A DNA stretch of 64,000 nt, taken from NCBI RefSeq assembly GCF_033807715.1, contig NC_084599.1:4185625-4249624 (forward strand), written 5' to 3'. Position 1 is the stretch's first letter. Every line of letters begins with the position of its first letter. The DNA is from Cololabis saira (lineage: Eukaryota; Chordata; Actinopteri; Beloniformes; Belonidae). The notes below the pieces were generated by a model. It saw nothing but the letters and a program-made list of their open reading frames with translations. It ran no database searches and was not told the origin of the DNA. Positions 11,526 through 24,400 of the stretch are shown one piece after another. A program made the translations under genes and the position numbers.

Positions 11526-11942
11526 ATTCTTTTTTTACAACTTTAGTACTGCTGATAACCGATGTCCTCCAGGGTCTGATGAGCATGCTAGTGGTCCCTG
11601 GTGAATTTCCAAGCCCCCTCGTGTTTGTCCGAGTCTTCCATGAAGGAAAAAGCAGTTTAGACCCAGAAAAAGATGCATAAAAGTCAGTGTGAATGATGGA
11701 TGAAGTTGCTCCTGCGTTAGAGGTGCTGGATGTTCCTTAAAATGTAGAGCAGGGCTAGAAAAGTCCCAACCAGACCCCTCCATCTCCCACATGTGTGGTA
11801 AAACATAGTGCATAAAATAAATAAACAATAGTTGATATTGCATTAGACACTCTGTAGTGCGGGTAAAGTTTTAAAGAGACGCTCCGGGAATGTAATGCCT
11901 GTAATGTGTTATGTTTGATGAGCCATTTTACCGCCCACACGC

Positions 11943-12546
11943 TAGGGTTGCCACCCGTCCCTTGAAAAACAGAATCGTCCCATATTTATAAACTAAAGTA
12001 CCTGTCCCGTATTGAGCTGAAAAGGGACAAACTTTGTCCCGTACTGTGAGAGTCAGAAAATAGTCCTAAAATGCCAATGGAAAGCCATGACTGTAGCTAC
12101 AGTCATGTCTTTGAGGCAAGTTTTCTACAGACTTTCTGTTTGCACTTTTGTTACTGCACTAAAAATGTGCACTATTACAGAATGGATGTTCTGCTTTCTT
12201 ATATCATATTACCTGTATCTTATATTACATGACTTATATTAATTTATACAATTTTAAGTTAAGCAGGACAGGTTTCTGTTTCAGAAAGATACTTATTTAA
12301 TTCAGTTCATTTTGTTATTTTGTATTAAAGTGAATTGCTGGATAACAATTTGTTTTCCATGTGTTCATGGCATTCAAAAATATGCATCTAATTCAATTCA
12401 GGTTCGAGTCAAATAGTTAGGAAATCGTTTCACTTAGAAAAAAAAATAGGGACTCAAAAAAACCACAGCAGGGTGAAGGCAATGGGGTCGGCCGGCCCTG
12501 TTGATGAGGTGTCCCTTATTTATTTTTCAGGGAGTTGGCAACCCTA
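11943..12546. mobile_element. hAT-like element with TAGGGTTGCCA ends
   Basis: Terminal inverted repeats TAGGGTTGCCA and TGGCAACCCTA. CACACGC lies directly on both sides (11936-11942 and 12547-12553). No transposase frame remains. Confidence 0.75.
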
Positions 12547-12553
12547 CACACGC

Positions 12554-13718
12554 TTCTCCTAGAGCCGCCAACTTGTGTCTATTTGTGCGAACAGAGAAGC
12601 CAACGGAGCCACAGCTGGATAGCTCTGCGGCCCGCTGGCTCCGTGATGGATATTGTACCAGGTGGCTGGGAGATTAGTGTATTCCTCCACAGTGGCGGCT
12701 TGTCAATAGGGGGCGCTAGGGCGCCACCCACATTAAAATTACAGGAAAAAATATAGACACAGTGCACATAAATTATGTAATAAAAAGTAATTATCACATC
12801 TGTGCACTCAGAAAATGTGTGTGACTTTTAATTTTTCAAGCCTTCCCATCCCATACTGGGTTTATTCAGAGTTGTTTTTTGTGCAGACAGAAATACATAG
12901 GTTTCTATGGCCAAATGAGTGTGTATTGTATGTTCTTAAACTTTTCTTCCATGTGACTTCATGCTGGTCTCTAATTGGTTACTCAACGGTTCTCCTCCGT
13001 GGCCAATCAGTGTGTTTTCTGTCATTCTTCATCCAATCTGATTGATTCATGAGCTGTCAATCAAAGTCACACCCCTGACAGTGTAGACGCGCGACTGTAT
13101 CTGTCACTCGCTACAAACGGAGTCACAACCATAGACATGTCTCCTCCTCCTCCTCCCATGGAGCTGCTGTGATACGTCAACGTCGCCGCCATATTGGATG
13201 TTCAAGACTGCGCTGTAAACTAATACAAGTAAATTGACTTATTTTCATAAAGCTCCTTTCTACAAAGAAATGTACGTTTTACGTCTCATTTATTCATTCA
13301 CACATGTCCAGGTGCCTGGCCGTGCTGAGGGCCAGGTCAGGGTCACATGACTACAGCACCCTTATGGGTGACTTCTACAGATTATTAGTGAAAGCTTGTT
13401 GCAGGATGGATTCAGGAACCCTATAAGTTTAGTTTGACCAAATAAAAACAGTCAACACCCCGTAACGCAGACCTGGATGGCCGTGTGTCCACATGTCCAC
13501 CTGTACCTGGGGAGGACACATGACGGCACTGAGAGGGGGAGTGGAGCTGACGTTCACCTCTCAGGTTCAGAGCCCCACCTCATCGTGTGAAGCTGCTTTT
13601 AGGAAATTCACTTTGATCCAAGTAGAACTTCATCATTTCACTGCAGCCTGGAAAAGTAACATCAATCCCACGTTCAGATGAACTCCACGTTCAGATGGAC
13701 CCCACAGATGGATCCTAG
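12554..13718. other. intergenic, degenerate repeats only
   Basis: A probable MITE end at 12690-12730 (AGTGGCGGCTTGTCAATAGG). 13120-13200 resembles the CGCCATATTGG ends of fish foldback elements. I see no gene. Confidence 0.4.
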
Positions 13719-14550
13719 GTCTGTGTTGAAAACAAAACGATTTTTCCGATTCTAAATCGATTTTCATATTAATTCCTAAAAATCAATTTGTATGTCTAAA
13801 GATTGATTTTTTTTCATTATTACATTTTCGCCCGTTGAACTTTAATCCCAGTAGTCACGTCATTTAATTCACACATGCGCTGTTGAGCTGTTGCAATTAT
13901 TTTTTTGCACTTTAAATGGATATTGAAAGGCATATTTGAGTGATTTATTTCTTAGTTATTTATTTCATACAAATAACTTTTTGAATTGTTTTGTTTATGC
14001 CCAAAAAAGGATGTTTTGTTGGACATGAGAATAACTAGTGCCATGTTTTTGCCTTTTAAAAGTATGAAAACATTAAAGTTTTCACTTATAATTGCATAAA
14101 TTGTCTATATTTCATTGCTTTATATACTTTCTTTGGGGTTAAATTTGCATAAAATGCTAAAAACCAAATTCTCAAATATTAAAAACCAAAAAAAACAGAA
14201 AATGGAAAAAAATCTAACCAATTTAATCCGTCTCTGTTTCCTCTCTGCATCTGTTTGGTAATTCTGCCCCACGATGTTTCTGTTTTCAGTTCTATCAGCA
14301 TTCTGGGAGCTGATTGGTCCTTACAGCATCATTAGCTGCAATACTTGCTGTTGAATCTCAATATAATACTAGTAGTAATATGTTGCAGAACTACAGTCAT
14401 ATCATTCATGCAACAGCTCAAAAAACAGTTTTAATAACACTAACCCAAATCAATATCGGATCGAATCAAATCCTGGTAATCGACTCTGAATCTCAAGAAT
14501 CGGAATCTAATCTATTGTTGACATTTGAATGGATCCCCGGCCCTGGTGGA
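13719..14550. mobile_element. DNA element, CGATTCTAAATCGATT family, copy 1
   Basis: One end has TTTTTCCGATTCTAAATCGA and the other TTTGAATGGATCCCCGGCCC. The middle includes GCATTCTGGGAGCTGATTGG. Same order as copies at 33019-33640 and 41507-42235. No transposase seen. Confidence 0.65.
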
Positions 14551-14604
14551 TCCACGTTCAGATGGACCAGCTTCAGAACTCAGACAACTCAGCAACTGTT
14601 CATT

Positions 14605-15354
14605 AGTGAAATGACTAGAATTTATTTTTTTTCTTGGTAAAATGTCAAATATATACTGGATACAACTTTGCTCCGTTCTTAACTGAATAAAAGCTAAATG
14701 GTCAAAATATTTCAATATATCACTTATATCAAATATTTTTTTCACCAATAACAAAATGACCAACATGTAATAAAGATATTAAAAACACACTCAAATGAAT
14801 AATTAGCTGTGAAGTTGGAGTGAGGAGGGGGCAGGACCTAAAACATGACAATAAACATCTCATTACAATTAACGCAGCTATTTACAAACTTTGGATAAAA
14901 CCTTTGAAATGTGTCGGAGACGATTGCCTTCCTACCTTTAATTTTTTTGAAAGAAAAGAAAGAGGGAAATATCCCGAGGCTCGCTGAACCGGCACAGGTT
15001 CACTGAAAAGTCTGTCCAGCGTCGCGGCAGGACACGCTGTCGTCCCCTCGTCATCTCCTCGGAGAGACTTTACTGAGGGGATTTCCACGCTGGAGTCGTG
15101 TGCTGCCGTCAACACCGGGAGGAGTCCTCGGATAAAACCCAAACTTAAAAGCAGAAGAGTCTGGACTGCAGTCCGACGCAGAGAAGACAGGTCGGACTTC
15201 CCGGGATGGAGGAGTGAGGAGTAGAAAAAGAGCAGAGTGGTGTGGAGGAAGTGCTCCAGGGCCCGGCTCCGGGGCTCCGGGGCTCTGCCAGGTTAAGGTG
15301 CCGGGACGCGTCCGTCAGTCCGTCAGTCCGTCAGTGCTGCTGGGGTGTGGGTTC
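14605..15354 (-). other. kdm4a: kdm4a 3'UTR (probable extent)
   Basis: Non-repetitive sequence follows the stop, except for a short CCGTCAGT tandem at about 15311-15335. The first minus-strand AATAAA is at 14626-14621, so cleavage near 14591-14611 is expected. The 3' limit is inferred. Confidence 0.5.
14621..14626 (-). terminator. candidate poly(A) signal AATAAA of kdm4a
   Basis: This is the only AATAAA on the minus strand that I see between the stop codon and the repeat at 13719-14550. It lies about 730 nt past the stop, with T/G-rich sequence further on. Confidence 0.45.
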
Positions 15355-15495
15355 CTACTCCATGATGGCCCGGTAGATCACAGGCTCGATGTAGTCGCCC
15401 CGGTAACGGGAGTTGATCACTCGCTGCCTCTTGGACTCCCGGATGATGTCCTTCTCCTCGAAGATCCCGTCAAACCTCATGTCTGACGCTTTAGA
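15355..15495 (-). CDS. kdm4a: kdm4a last coding exon, residues 997-1042 and stop
   Basis: Encodes [40 protein letters not shown] and RAIME, then TAG at 15357-15355. Human KDM4A ends in the same RAIME. Acceptor TCTGCAG at 15496. Confidence 0.97.
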   Translation of the reverse strand, partial: SKASDMRFDGIFEEKDIIRESKRQRVINSRYRGDYIEPVIYRAIME

Positions 15496-18400
15496 CTGCA
15501 GAGACGGTGACAACGTTCACAATTATGTTTGATAGATTATTTAGATAGATAGATAGATAGATTTATTTATTGTACCCTTGGGTAAATGTGGTTTACAGTG
15601 AGTGATTCCTCATACAATCTAAAACCAGACACTCAACAACACAGGATAAGATAAAGTGACAACAGTTTTAGCTAAAAGAACAAAGAACAAGAAGGACGGC
15701 CCCAAGATAAGAATCAAGATAAGTTAAAACATCAGTAGATAAAAACACTAAAATATTCAAACCAAGCAAAAGGATAAAAAATATGCCTTTTCATAAAAAC
15801 AAGATAAAGGAAACAATACAAAACATAAATACAAGGTTATGTTGTAGTTTCTCTCACTTATTAATGGCACTGATGGCTGCTGGTACTAAGCTGTTTTTGT
15901 AGCGTTTGGTTTTAAAGCAGGAAAAACCGGATGGAGCAGCTGAAACTTGACATTTAAGAGGGTGGGAGTTGTCTTTTAAAATAAACTCACCTTTAAGAGG
16001 GTGGGAGTTGTCTTCTTTTAAACTAGAGCCATCTCTCCTCTGTAACTGTTTAGTATACAGGGATTCTGGATGAAGCTGAGACTCTCCAATCAGCTTGTTC
16101 GACCATTTCACGATTTGGTTTAAACAATTTTTGTTTTTAAGGGACACATTTCCAAACCATGAAGCAAGACAGAAAGATAAAACTGATTCTATAATATAGG
16201 GCTGTCAGTTTAGCACATTCATTAGATTCATTAATTACACCGCTAATTAACGCGTTATGAAAATGAACGCAATTAATTATGAGTGTCAAAATGCGGGAGC
16301 ATTTTAAATGTGTCCCATTGAGGGAGCCGTAGTTCACTGGGCAGTAACAGGTCACTTCCTCCTGCTGCTGGTCAAACTAACAAAGACCTGGACGACTCAG
16401 GGGAGACTCAGCTAATCTTTGTTAGGGCCTTTGAACGGCAAGTTTATGTATAAAAAGAAAGAAGACGGGACTATCAACAAGAACGCAGTGATTTGTACAT
16501 TTAGTAAAAAAGAATGTTCCTATCAGCGGAGCTGCTCCAGCCTGAATTATCATTTAAACACTAAACATGTCCGGATAAGTTCCACTGGAAACGTTACAGC
16601 TACTAGTACTGGAATTGCTGTATTGATCAGCTTTAGTTTTAATTTTGAATTGAGAGTCTGCTTAAGTGACTATTTGAGACTCAGCCGTATTTTATTTCTG
16701 AATTTTATTTATTTAACTGTATTGTATTTTTGAATAATGTACCTGGCCTAATTGGTTTGCTGATGTGCTTGAGCTTTTTCTTTTGAATTTCATTTATGAA
16801 ACACACTTCACTAATAAAAATGTGGATTTCAAATCTTCTCTTCTTAGTGTATTACATTGATTTGTCACACACTGCAATTTTGTAAATTCCTAAAATTCTA
16901 ATTCTTTATTTGGGGACCTTTAGCATATATGAGATTAAAGTGCGATTAATTAGATTAATTAATTATAAATCCTCTAATTAATTAGATACATTTTTTTAAT
17001 CACCTGACAGCACTAAAACAAACCCAGACCTGGATTATCTAGGGGTCATTCTTAGGGGTGGGTAAAAATATCGAAAAATCTATTTATTGCAATTCTCCCC
17101 GCCCTGATTCAATATGGATTAATCAAAGCCTCTGAATGATTCACCTCCTGGCCAGTGGGGGCGCTGTGGGCAACATTTTCTTATGATTGGCGTTTTGTGG
17201 ACAGTGGCTGCACGTGACCAAACAACAATAAAAAAGCGGAAAATCTTTCAGATCAGACGTTTGGACGCATTTTGAATTCCCATTCAAAGATGGAACTAGA
17301 GAAAAGGACAAAAGTAGGGAGGTGTGTAAAGCCCCTTTCACGCAGACCGTCGCCGGCGATCCCATCGGCAGAGCGGTCCGCTCTGCAGCCCGGCTCTGCG
17401 GCCCGGCTCTGCAGCCCAGCTCTGCAGCCCAGCTCTGCAGCCCAGCTCTGCAGCCCAGCTCTGCAGCCCGGCTCTGCAGCCCGGCTCTGCAGCCCAGCTC
17501 TGCGGCCCAGCCCTGCGGCCCAGCTCTGCGGCCCAGCTCTGCGGCCCGGCTCTGCAGCCCGGCTCTGCAGCCCGGCTCTGCAGCCCAGCTCTGCAGCCCG
17601 GCTCTGCAGCCCGGCTCTGCAGCCCAGCTCTGCAGCCCGGCTCTGCAGCCCAGCTCTGCAGCCCAGCTCTGCAGCTCGGCTCTGCAGCCCGGCTCTGCAG
17701 CCCAGCTCTGCAGCCCAGCTCTGCAGCCCAGCTCTGCAGCCCAGCTCTGCAGCCCAGCTCTGCAGCCCAGCTCTGCAGCCCAGCTCTGCGGCCCAGCTCT
17801 GCGGCCCAGCTCTGCGGCCCAGCTCTGCGGCCCAGCTCTGCAGCCCAGCTCGGCGCCGCGCCTGCCTGCCCTAATTGAACATTTTTTAATTCCACCGTGC
17901 CGCGCTGAGACGACATCTCGGCTGACTCTGCTACCCGGCGTGGGCGCGGCGCAAACCGCACTCTATGTGAAAGCAGCTCAAGTTGTGCCAGGCAGAACTA
18001 AAATACAACAGCAACGAGACAAACCTGCGGATCATGTTGACACAGAACTGGCATGTGTTTGTTATGTTATTTTAACTTTTGTACTACAGTCCAAATGCAC
18101 AAGTGAGCCATTATGGTGCTGCTAAGTTGAATTGCTCAGTTCATTTCTATGTGAAGTTACATGCCACGTGTTATAGGCATGAAAATAAAAATAATGAAAA
18201 ATTGCCAACAGGTATGTGTGAATTTCTAGGCTTTACTGAATCGATATCGAAGCATTTAAATCAATATTGAATCGAAATCGAATCAAATCCTAAAGAATCG
18301 AAGCCAAATCGAATCGTGAGGTTCTTAACAATCCCCTAGTCATTCTGTCTGTCTGCATTGTCCCCATTTACCAGGACATGCAGCATGTTTCCTGATGAGG

Positions 18401-21400
18401 ATGATTACTACTTTCTATAGTTGCAGTAGAAACTGCTCAGGTGAAACTGTTGTGCACGCACCAGTCTGGACTTGACTCTCTTGGGGAGTTCTTCATCCAG
18501 GGAGTACACATCGTCTCTCTTGGCTGTTAGTTGCGACCCATCTTCAAATTCAACCTGCATTTCAGAAAAGACAAAGGAAAACACAGTCAGAAGTCTAGAA
18601 ATCATGATTGCATGTGCTGAAAACCAAAACCGAAAAGGTTTCTCTTCTGAAACTTGTACTTGCTGCTCAATCAACCGTGCACCGCTTAAAATAACAGCTC
18701 GTCTGCCCAAGCTGCCAAAATTGCTGCTGTAGCAACCACAGAACATCATCATGACCCGGCGGTGGAGGGGCTGATCTCTGAGAACATGAGACGCTGATGG
18801 AGAAGAGCTCCTGGAACTCGCTGAATGCTGTTCAAACAGCCTTGCAGTAATCCTCACAAGAACCAGGGACGTCCTCCTGGACGTCAGACCTCAAACCCGG
18901 GGACGTCAGTGGGGACTCCGGAGGGAGGGCCCAGCTTTCCTCTGCAGACTTGTCCGGATCAGGCAACAGCACGGGTCAATGAGGCCCAGCAGCAACTCAC
19001 TGCAAAAACTAAATCTTACCAGGAATATTTGTCTTACTTCTAGTTAAAATGTCTCATTTTTAGTCAGAAAATCTCATTACACTTAAAACAAGAGTCATTA
19101 CCAGAAAAATTACTTATTTGACAATTTTCACCTGTTTCAAGTACATTTTCACTTGAAATAAGTAGAAAAATCTGCCAGTGGGACAAGATTTATCTTATTA
19201 CATTACTTATTACAAGCAAAAAAATCTTGTTCCCCTGGCAGATTTTTCTACTTATTTTAAGTGAAAATTTACTTGAAACAGGTGAAAATGGTCAAATAAG
19301 TTATTTTTCCAGTGATGACTCTTGTTTTAAGTGTAATGAGATTTTTTTTTTAACTAAAAATGAGACATTTTAACTGGAAATAAGATATATTCTTGTTAAG
19401 ATTTTGAGTTTTTGCAGTGTATACAAGCAGAGGCTTTTAGAACATTTTGACTTGAGTACAAATCTTGTGGGCTGGATTTGAAACTTCTTAACAAACAGGA
19501 CGCAGAGAGTCAGAGTTAATGGGTTTTTATCTGACATGTGTTCCTCCACAGATTCACCACCAGGGGGCGCGCTCTCACCCTTGTTATTCATCTTATACAC
19601 TAATATGTGTCAGAGCACTTTTAACAACCGCCTCATTTTAAAGTATGCAGATGACTCTGTGATTGTTAGCCTGCTGCAGGGAAATTAAAATGACCACATG
19701 GTTGACAACTTTGTCAAGTGGTGTGAAGACTCATACCTACAGCTCAATCTGACAAAGACCAAAGACAATTGTAATCCAAAGAATGCCAAAACACCTGAAC
19801 CAGTTAGGATTAAGGAAAAGTCATTGAACAGGTACAGTCCTATCAATATCTGGGGACAATCGTTGACTCTACCCTAAACTTTAAAGAGAACTGCAGAGCT
19901 GTGAGCAGGAAGGGACACCAGCGGCTGTTCTGTCTGAGGACGTAGTCCCGTTTCCCCATGGATAGGACCACTTTTTTATCATGCTTTTATTGAATCTGTT
20001 TTAACGTTCTCACCAGCATTATAGCTCAGAATCCTGGCCCTAGAAGAAAGGAGCTAACTCAATCAGATCATTAGATGGTCGGCTGGTTGGGGAAACACAG
20101 CTGGGCCTGGAGTCGCTGGACGTGAAGCAGTTGCAGCTCCAGCTCCATCCCATAATGATCCTCCCACCCCTTAGAGAGTGAGTTCCAGCTACTGACAGGG
20201 CTCCAGACTAACTTTTTTCACTAGGAGCACAGTAGCCCCTAACTGAAAATTTTTAGGGGCACAATCAGAAATTTTAGGAGCGCACATCGTTTATCGACAC
20301 GCTAACCACATTTTTACATTTCTACTACATTTCAGTGTATTAGTAATACGTATTTCATAATAGATTAATGAATGACCACAATGTGCTGTTTCAAATGCAG
20401 TGTTACATTTTATTGTGCACTTTTAAAGATGCCGCAACATAAAGTAAACTGACAGCACCATTGCTGTCATTATATATAAAAAAACTAAAATAAAATAACA
20501 AAGTGCTTAGTAACCTTTCAGCCATGAATTTAACTGTTAAACACAGTACTTAACAAATGTACAAATATTGGGAGTACTGGCCAATAACATTTCCCTACTT
20601 GTGTCTTTACTAAAACCCTGAACTTGCACCAGTCGACCAAATTCACTGCCTTCACTCAAATAACTAAGGATCTTACCAAGAAATGTTCTTATTTCTAACC
20701 TAAAAATGCCATTACACCTGATAACACACATCACTTAAAAGGTTAGGTGTTTTTCCCACGTGTTAAAATTTAACCTTCATTTGTGTCAAGCAAATTTTAA
20801 GTTCTAGTTACGTTTTAAGTTAGAGTTTTGGCAGTGTTCAAAATAAAATGATGAGACCTGCTGTATTGGAGAACATTTTCTTTTTTTTTTTTTTCTTTAC
20901 CGGGTGAAGGCTGATTTATGGTTCCGCGTTACAACAACGCAGAGCCGCCGCCATAGGCTACGGCGGCGGCTCTGCGTCGATTTAACGCGGAACCATAACT
21001 TAGGTTTTAGGGGAGCATATCGGAGAACAACCAGAAGAATATAGAGTGGATTAAAAATAAAAGTTAAGCACTGAGCTACATGTATCTCCCGTCTGGGCCA
21101 TTGCAGACTCATGGCCTGAGCATGATGTTACTAAAACCAAACATACCCGCCGCCTCTTTCTTCTAACTTTATGTGCGCGGCGGCAGAGCGTTGTGTCGCA
21201 TTAAATGTGGTCCGGCCGTAATACCTGCTTTGAGCTGGTGAAATTAAACGAAAAAAATAAAGAAATAAATAGATCCCCCAACTCATTCCCTTTCACACTC
21301 ATTGGCCTGCAAATATGCGGGTTCATTGACGCACCCCTTCCACGTTTAACGTGTAAAAGAAAAAAAAAAAAAAAGAAAAAAAAACACTGGCAAATTTACT

Positions 21401-24400
21401 GGTCGCACGTGTGCGAGTGGACATGAAATTCAGTCGCACATACTCAAATTTTGGTCGCAAAATGCGAGCATTTGGTCGCAGTCTGGAGCCCTGTACTGCC
21501 ATCAGGACGCAGGTTTAAAGTCCCCAGAACTAGAACCACACGCTACAGGACCAGCTTCCTCCCTGCTGCTGTCTCTCTTTTAAACAAATCCTAACGCATT
21601 TCATTTATTGCTGAGGTCTATCCTGCTTTTAACTTATTCATGTCTATTTATTACTAATATTTAATTTCAACCACGTTTGTTCCTTTACTGGATTATGGAG
21701 ACTTGCTGTTTATGAACGCACCTGTCACTTGTTTGAGAAAGCTGGACACTGTATATCACTGTGCCCTACGTTTTATTACAGGATGTGGAAATCTTGTCCA
21801 CCACTGCACTTTGTATGCAACTGCAAATTGTCCGTCTCTAGCCGCCCGCAGACTTTCTCGATGGTTAGCGTTCATTTATAAATCTCTTCTTGGGCTGGTT
21901 CCCTCTTATTTATGTTCTTACATGTGTAGAGTCTCTAATCCTTACAGCTTACGCTCACAGGACGTTCGGCGCATGTTCGTTCCTACAGCCAACACTGAAC
22001 TTGGGAAAAAAGCCTTCAGTTACGCTGCTCCCCGGTCATGGAATGACATACAGAACGATCTGAGATTACCTGAACTGATCACTCTGGGGGAATTTCCATC
22101 AATTTTAAAGGATCGAGAAACTAGTTCTCTCGGGCAATGTGCTTGTTTTTAATTCAAATGGTGCCAAAAAGTTTTCAAATGATATGGACCCGTTTATGTT
22201 GTATGTCATTTGTGTTCCTCACTACAGTGTGTGATTGCTGTTTGTTGTTTTCTGTTGTGTTTTCTGTTGTAACTTATGCTGCCCTCTTGGCCAGGTCGCT
22301 CTTGGAAAAGAGATTTTTAATCTCAATGAGTCTTACCTGGTTAAATAAAGGATAATAATAATAATTATTAGAAACCCTGACCTTGGTTTTTACTTTCTTT
22401 ATCATTCATTGTTCTTTGCCCTGTGGGCAACATCTACTTTGATCCTGTTCAGTGAGCATCGTGAGAACCTGGCATGTCTGTCTTGTGCTGTCGTAAACCT
22501 GTTCTCTGGATTTATACTGTGTCAAATTAATGACTGTAAAGATTGTGTGTGAGATGCTTCTCCCATCTACGGCAAAACAAATCTACCTACGGGTACTGAT
22601 TTATGGGTACTAAGTCAACTTGAACTAGAACAATCCTGTGGTTCTTTTGCTGCCAAATGTGATTGTAATGCTGGTAACAGGACTGTTGTGCTCAGGGCCA
22701 TGTATGAGTGGAACTCATTTCCCAAACACATCACACACACAAACAGCATAAGAACATTCTAATTATTAGTTAAGCAACATCAACATCTGAACCGGTATAA
22801 GTAACAATGATAGAACCTTGAAATATTGACTTAAACCAGCAGCTGCTGAGACTGATTGACCTGCTGGAAATGGAAACATAGTTGGTTTTGACTGGTGTTG
22901 AATGTATTTTTTTCTTTCTTCTTTCTGTATTAGATCAGTTGTGAAGTTCTAGACTATAAAAATAAATTTCTTAATTTGATATTCTCTTTATTTATCTATT
23001 TATTTGGTTTGCTTTTATTATGTTATGTTTAGTACTGTATTATTTTAAAATGTTGGCGGACCCCAGGAAGAATAGCTGCAGTCCTGCTGTAGCTAATGGG
23101 GAGCCTAATTAAACAATTAAACACTTAAACTCCTGCAATTACTCTACCGACAGATAAATCCCTACAATATCCACTTATTTGTGCAACACACACCTCGAGG
23201 CGCTGCCGCTCTGGTATGTGTACTGACTTGCATGTGCATGTTTTATTCTACGACGTCTTTAGCACTTCAAATATAATTGTATCAATAATGACAGTTATAA
23301 TTCTGTTCTATCAAGTCTGCGTTGAACCGTTGAAAGTATGAGACCTGTAAAGAACTTTGAAGTGAAAAGTCCAAATGTAATTAAAGTAAGAGGCACTTGG
23401 AAGTAAGCAGCACGATGAAAACCAAGATGCAAGGTTGAACTTTCCTCAAAGAAAACAAAGTGTGTGACAGAAAAGCAACAACGTGATTTTAATCCAGGAC
23501 GTGGTGCCAAGTGTGGCACATTAATGAGGGAAATTAGCTGAGATTCTTCCCTTGGAATTGACACGGTTCCTGTTTCAGCATGAAAACGATCCTAGAAACA
23601 GTCAAGTGTTGAGAGTGGCAAAACATCAGCAGAAATGGCTGCAACTAGTGGAGAAGACGGGATAACAGCTGAGTATCAGCTTAAATTAGCCCGTACAGTT
23701 ACCAAGAACCAGTGGTCCATGGACATTAATATTTGGTACAGTTACCAAGAACCAGTGGTCCATGGACATTAATATTTGGTACAGTTACCAAGAACCAGTG
23801 GTCCATGGACATTAATATTTGGTACAGTTACCAAGAACCAGTGGTCCATGGACATTAATATTTGGTACAGTTACCAAGAACCAGTGGTCCATGGACATTA
23901 ATATTTGGTACAGTTACCAAGAACCAGTGGTCCATGGACATTAATATTTGGTACAGTTACCAAGAACCAGTGGTCCATGGACATTAATATTTGGTACAGT
24001 TACCCCAAGAACCAGTGGTCCATGGACATTAATATTTGGTACAGTTACCAAGAACCAGTGGTCCATGGACATTAATATTTGGTACAGTTACCAAGAACCA
24101 GTGGTCCATGGACATTAATATTTGGTACAGTTACCAAGAACCAGTGGTCCATGGACATTAATATTTGGTACAGTTACCAAGAACCAGTGGTCCATGGACA
24201 TTAATATTTGGTACAGTTACCAAGAACCAGTGGTCCATGGACATTAATATTTGGCCACGAATCCAGTTTCCTGATATTTATATGTACTTAATTTCTACTC
24301 CGGGGAAATACACGAAGCAAAGCTTGAATGCTTACAAAAGTCTTGACGCTTGGTCCGACTTCAAGTCAGGATTTGTTGTAGAAATTAAAGTGATGAGACA

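Larger units (their letters stand above)
19540..21685 (+). pseudogene. LINE reverse transcriptase remnant (YADD), split by a DNA transposon
   Basis: The frame at 19552-19760 reads [20 protein letters not shown], then [18 protein letters not shown] with a stop. The YADD catalytic box and the LSPLLF motif mark the RT palm. Downstream pieces (KTKD, RLFCLR) are frameshifted. After the 20196-21493 insertion it resumes at TACTGCCATCAGGACGCAGG, the usual C-terminal LLPSGRRF region. Confidence 0.75.

Noticed and set aside
17272..18125. ORFs of 200-267 residues on both strands (Ala/Pro/Leu-rich)
   Set aside because: They are produced by the stop-free 13-bp minisatellite and are open in several frames at once.
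23696..24255. Regular 43-bp repeats resembling a CRISPR array
   Set aside because: The units are directly tandem with no unique spacers, the host is a vertebrate, and the same satellite lies inside transposons elsewhere in the window.
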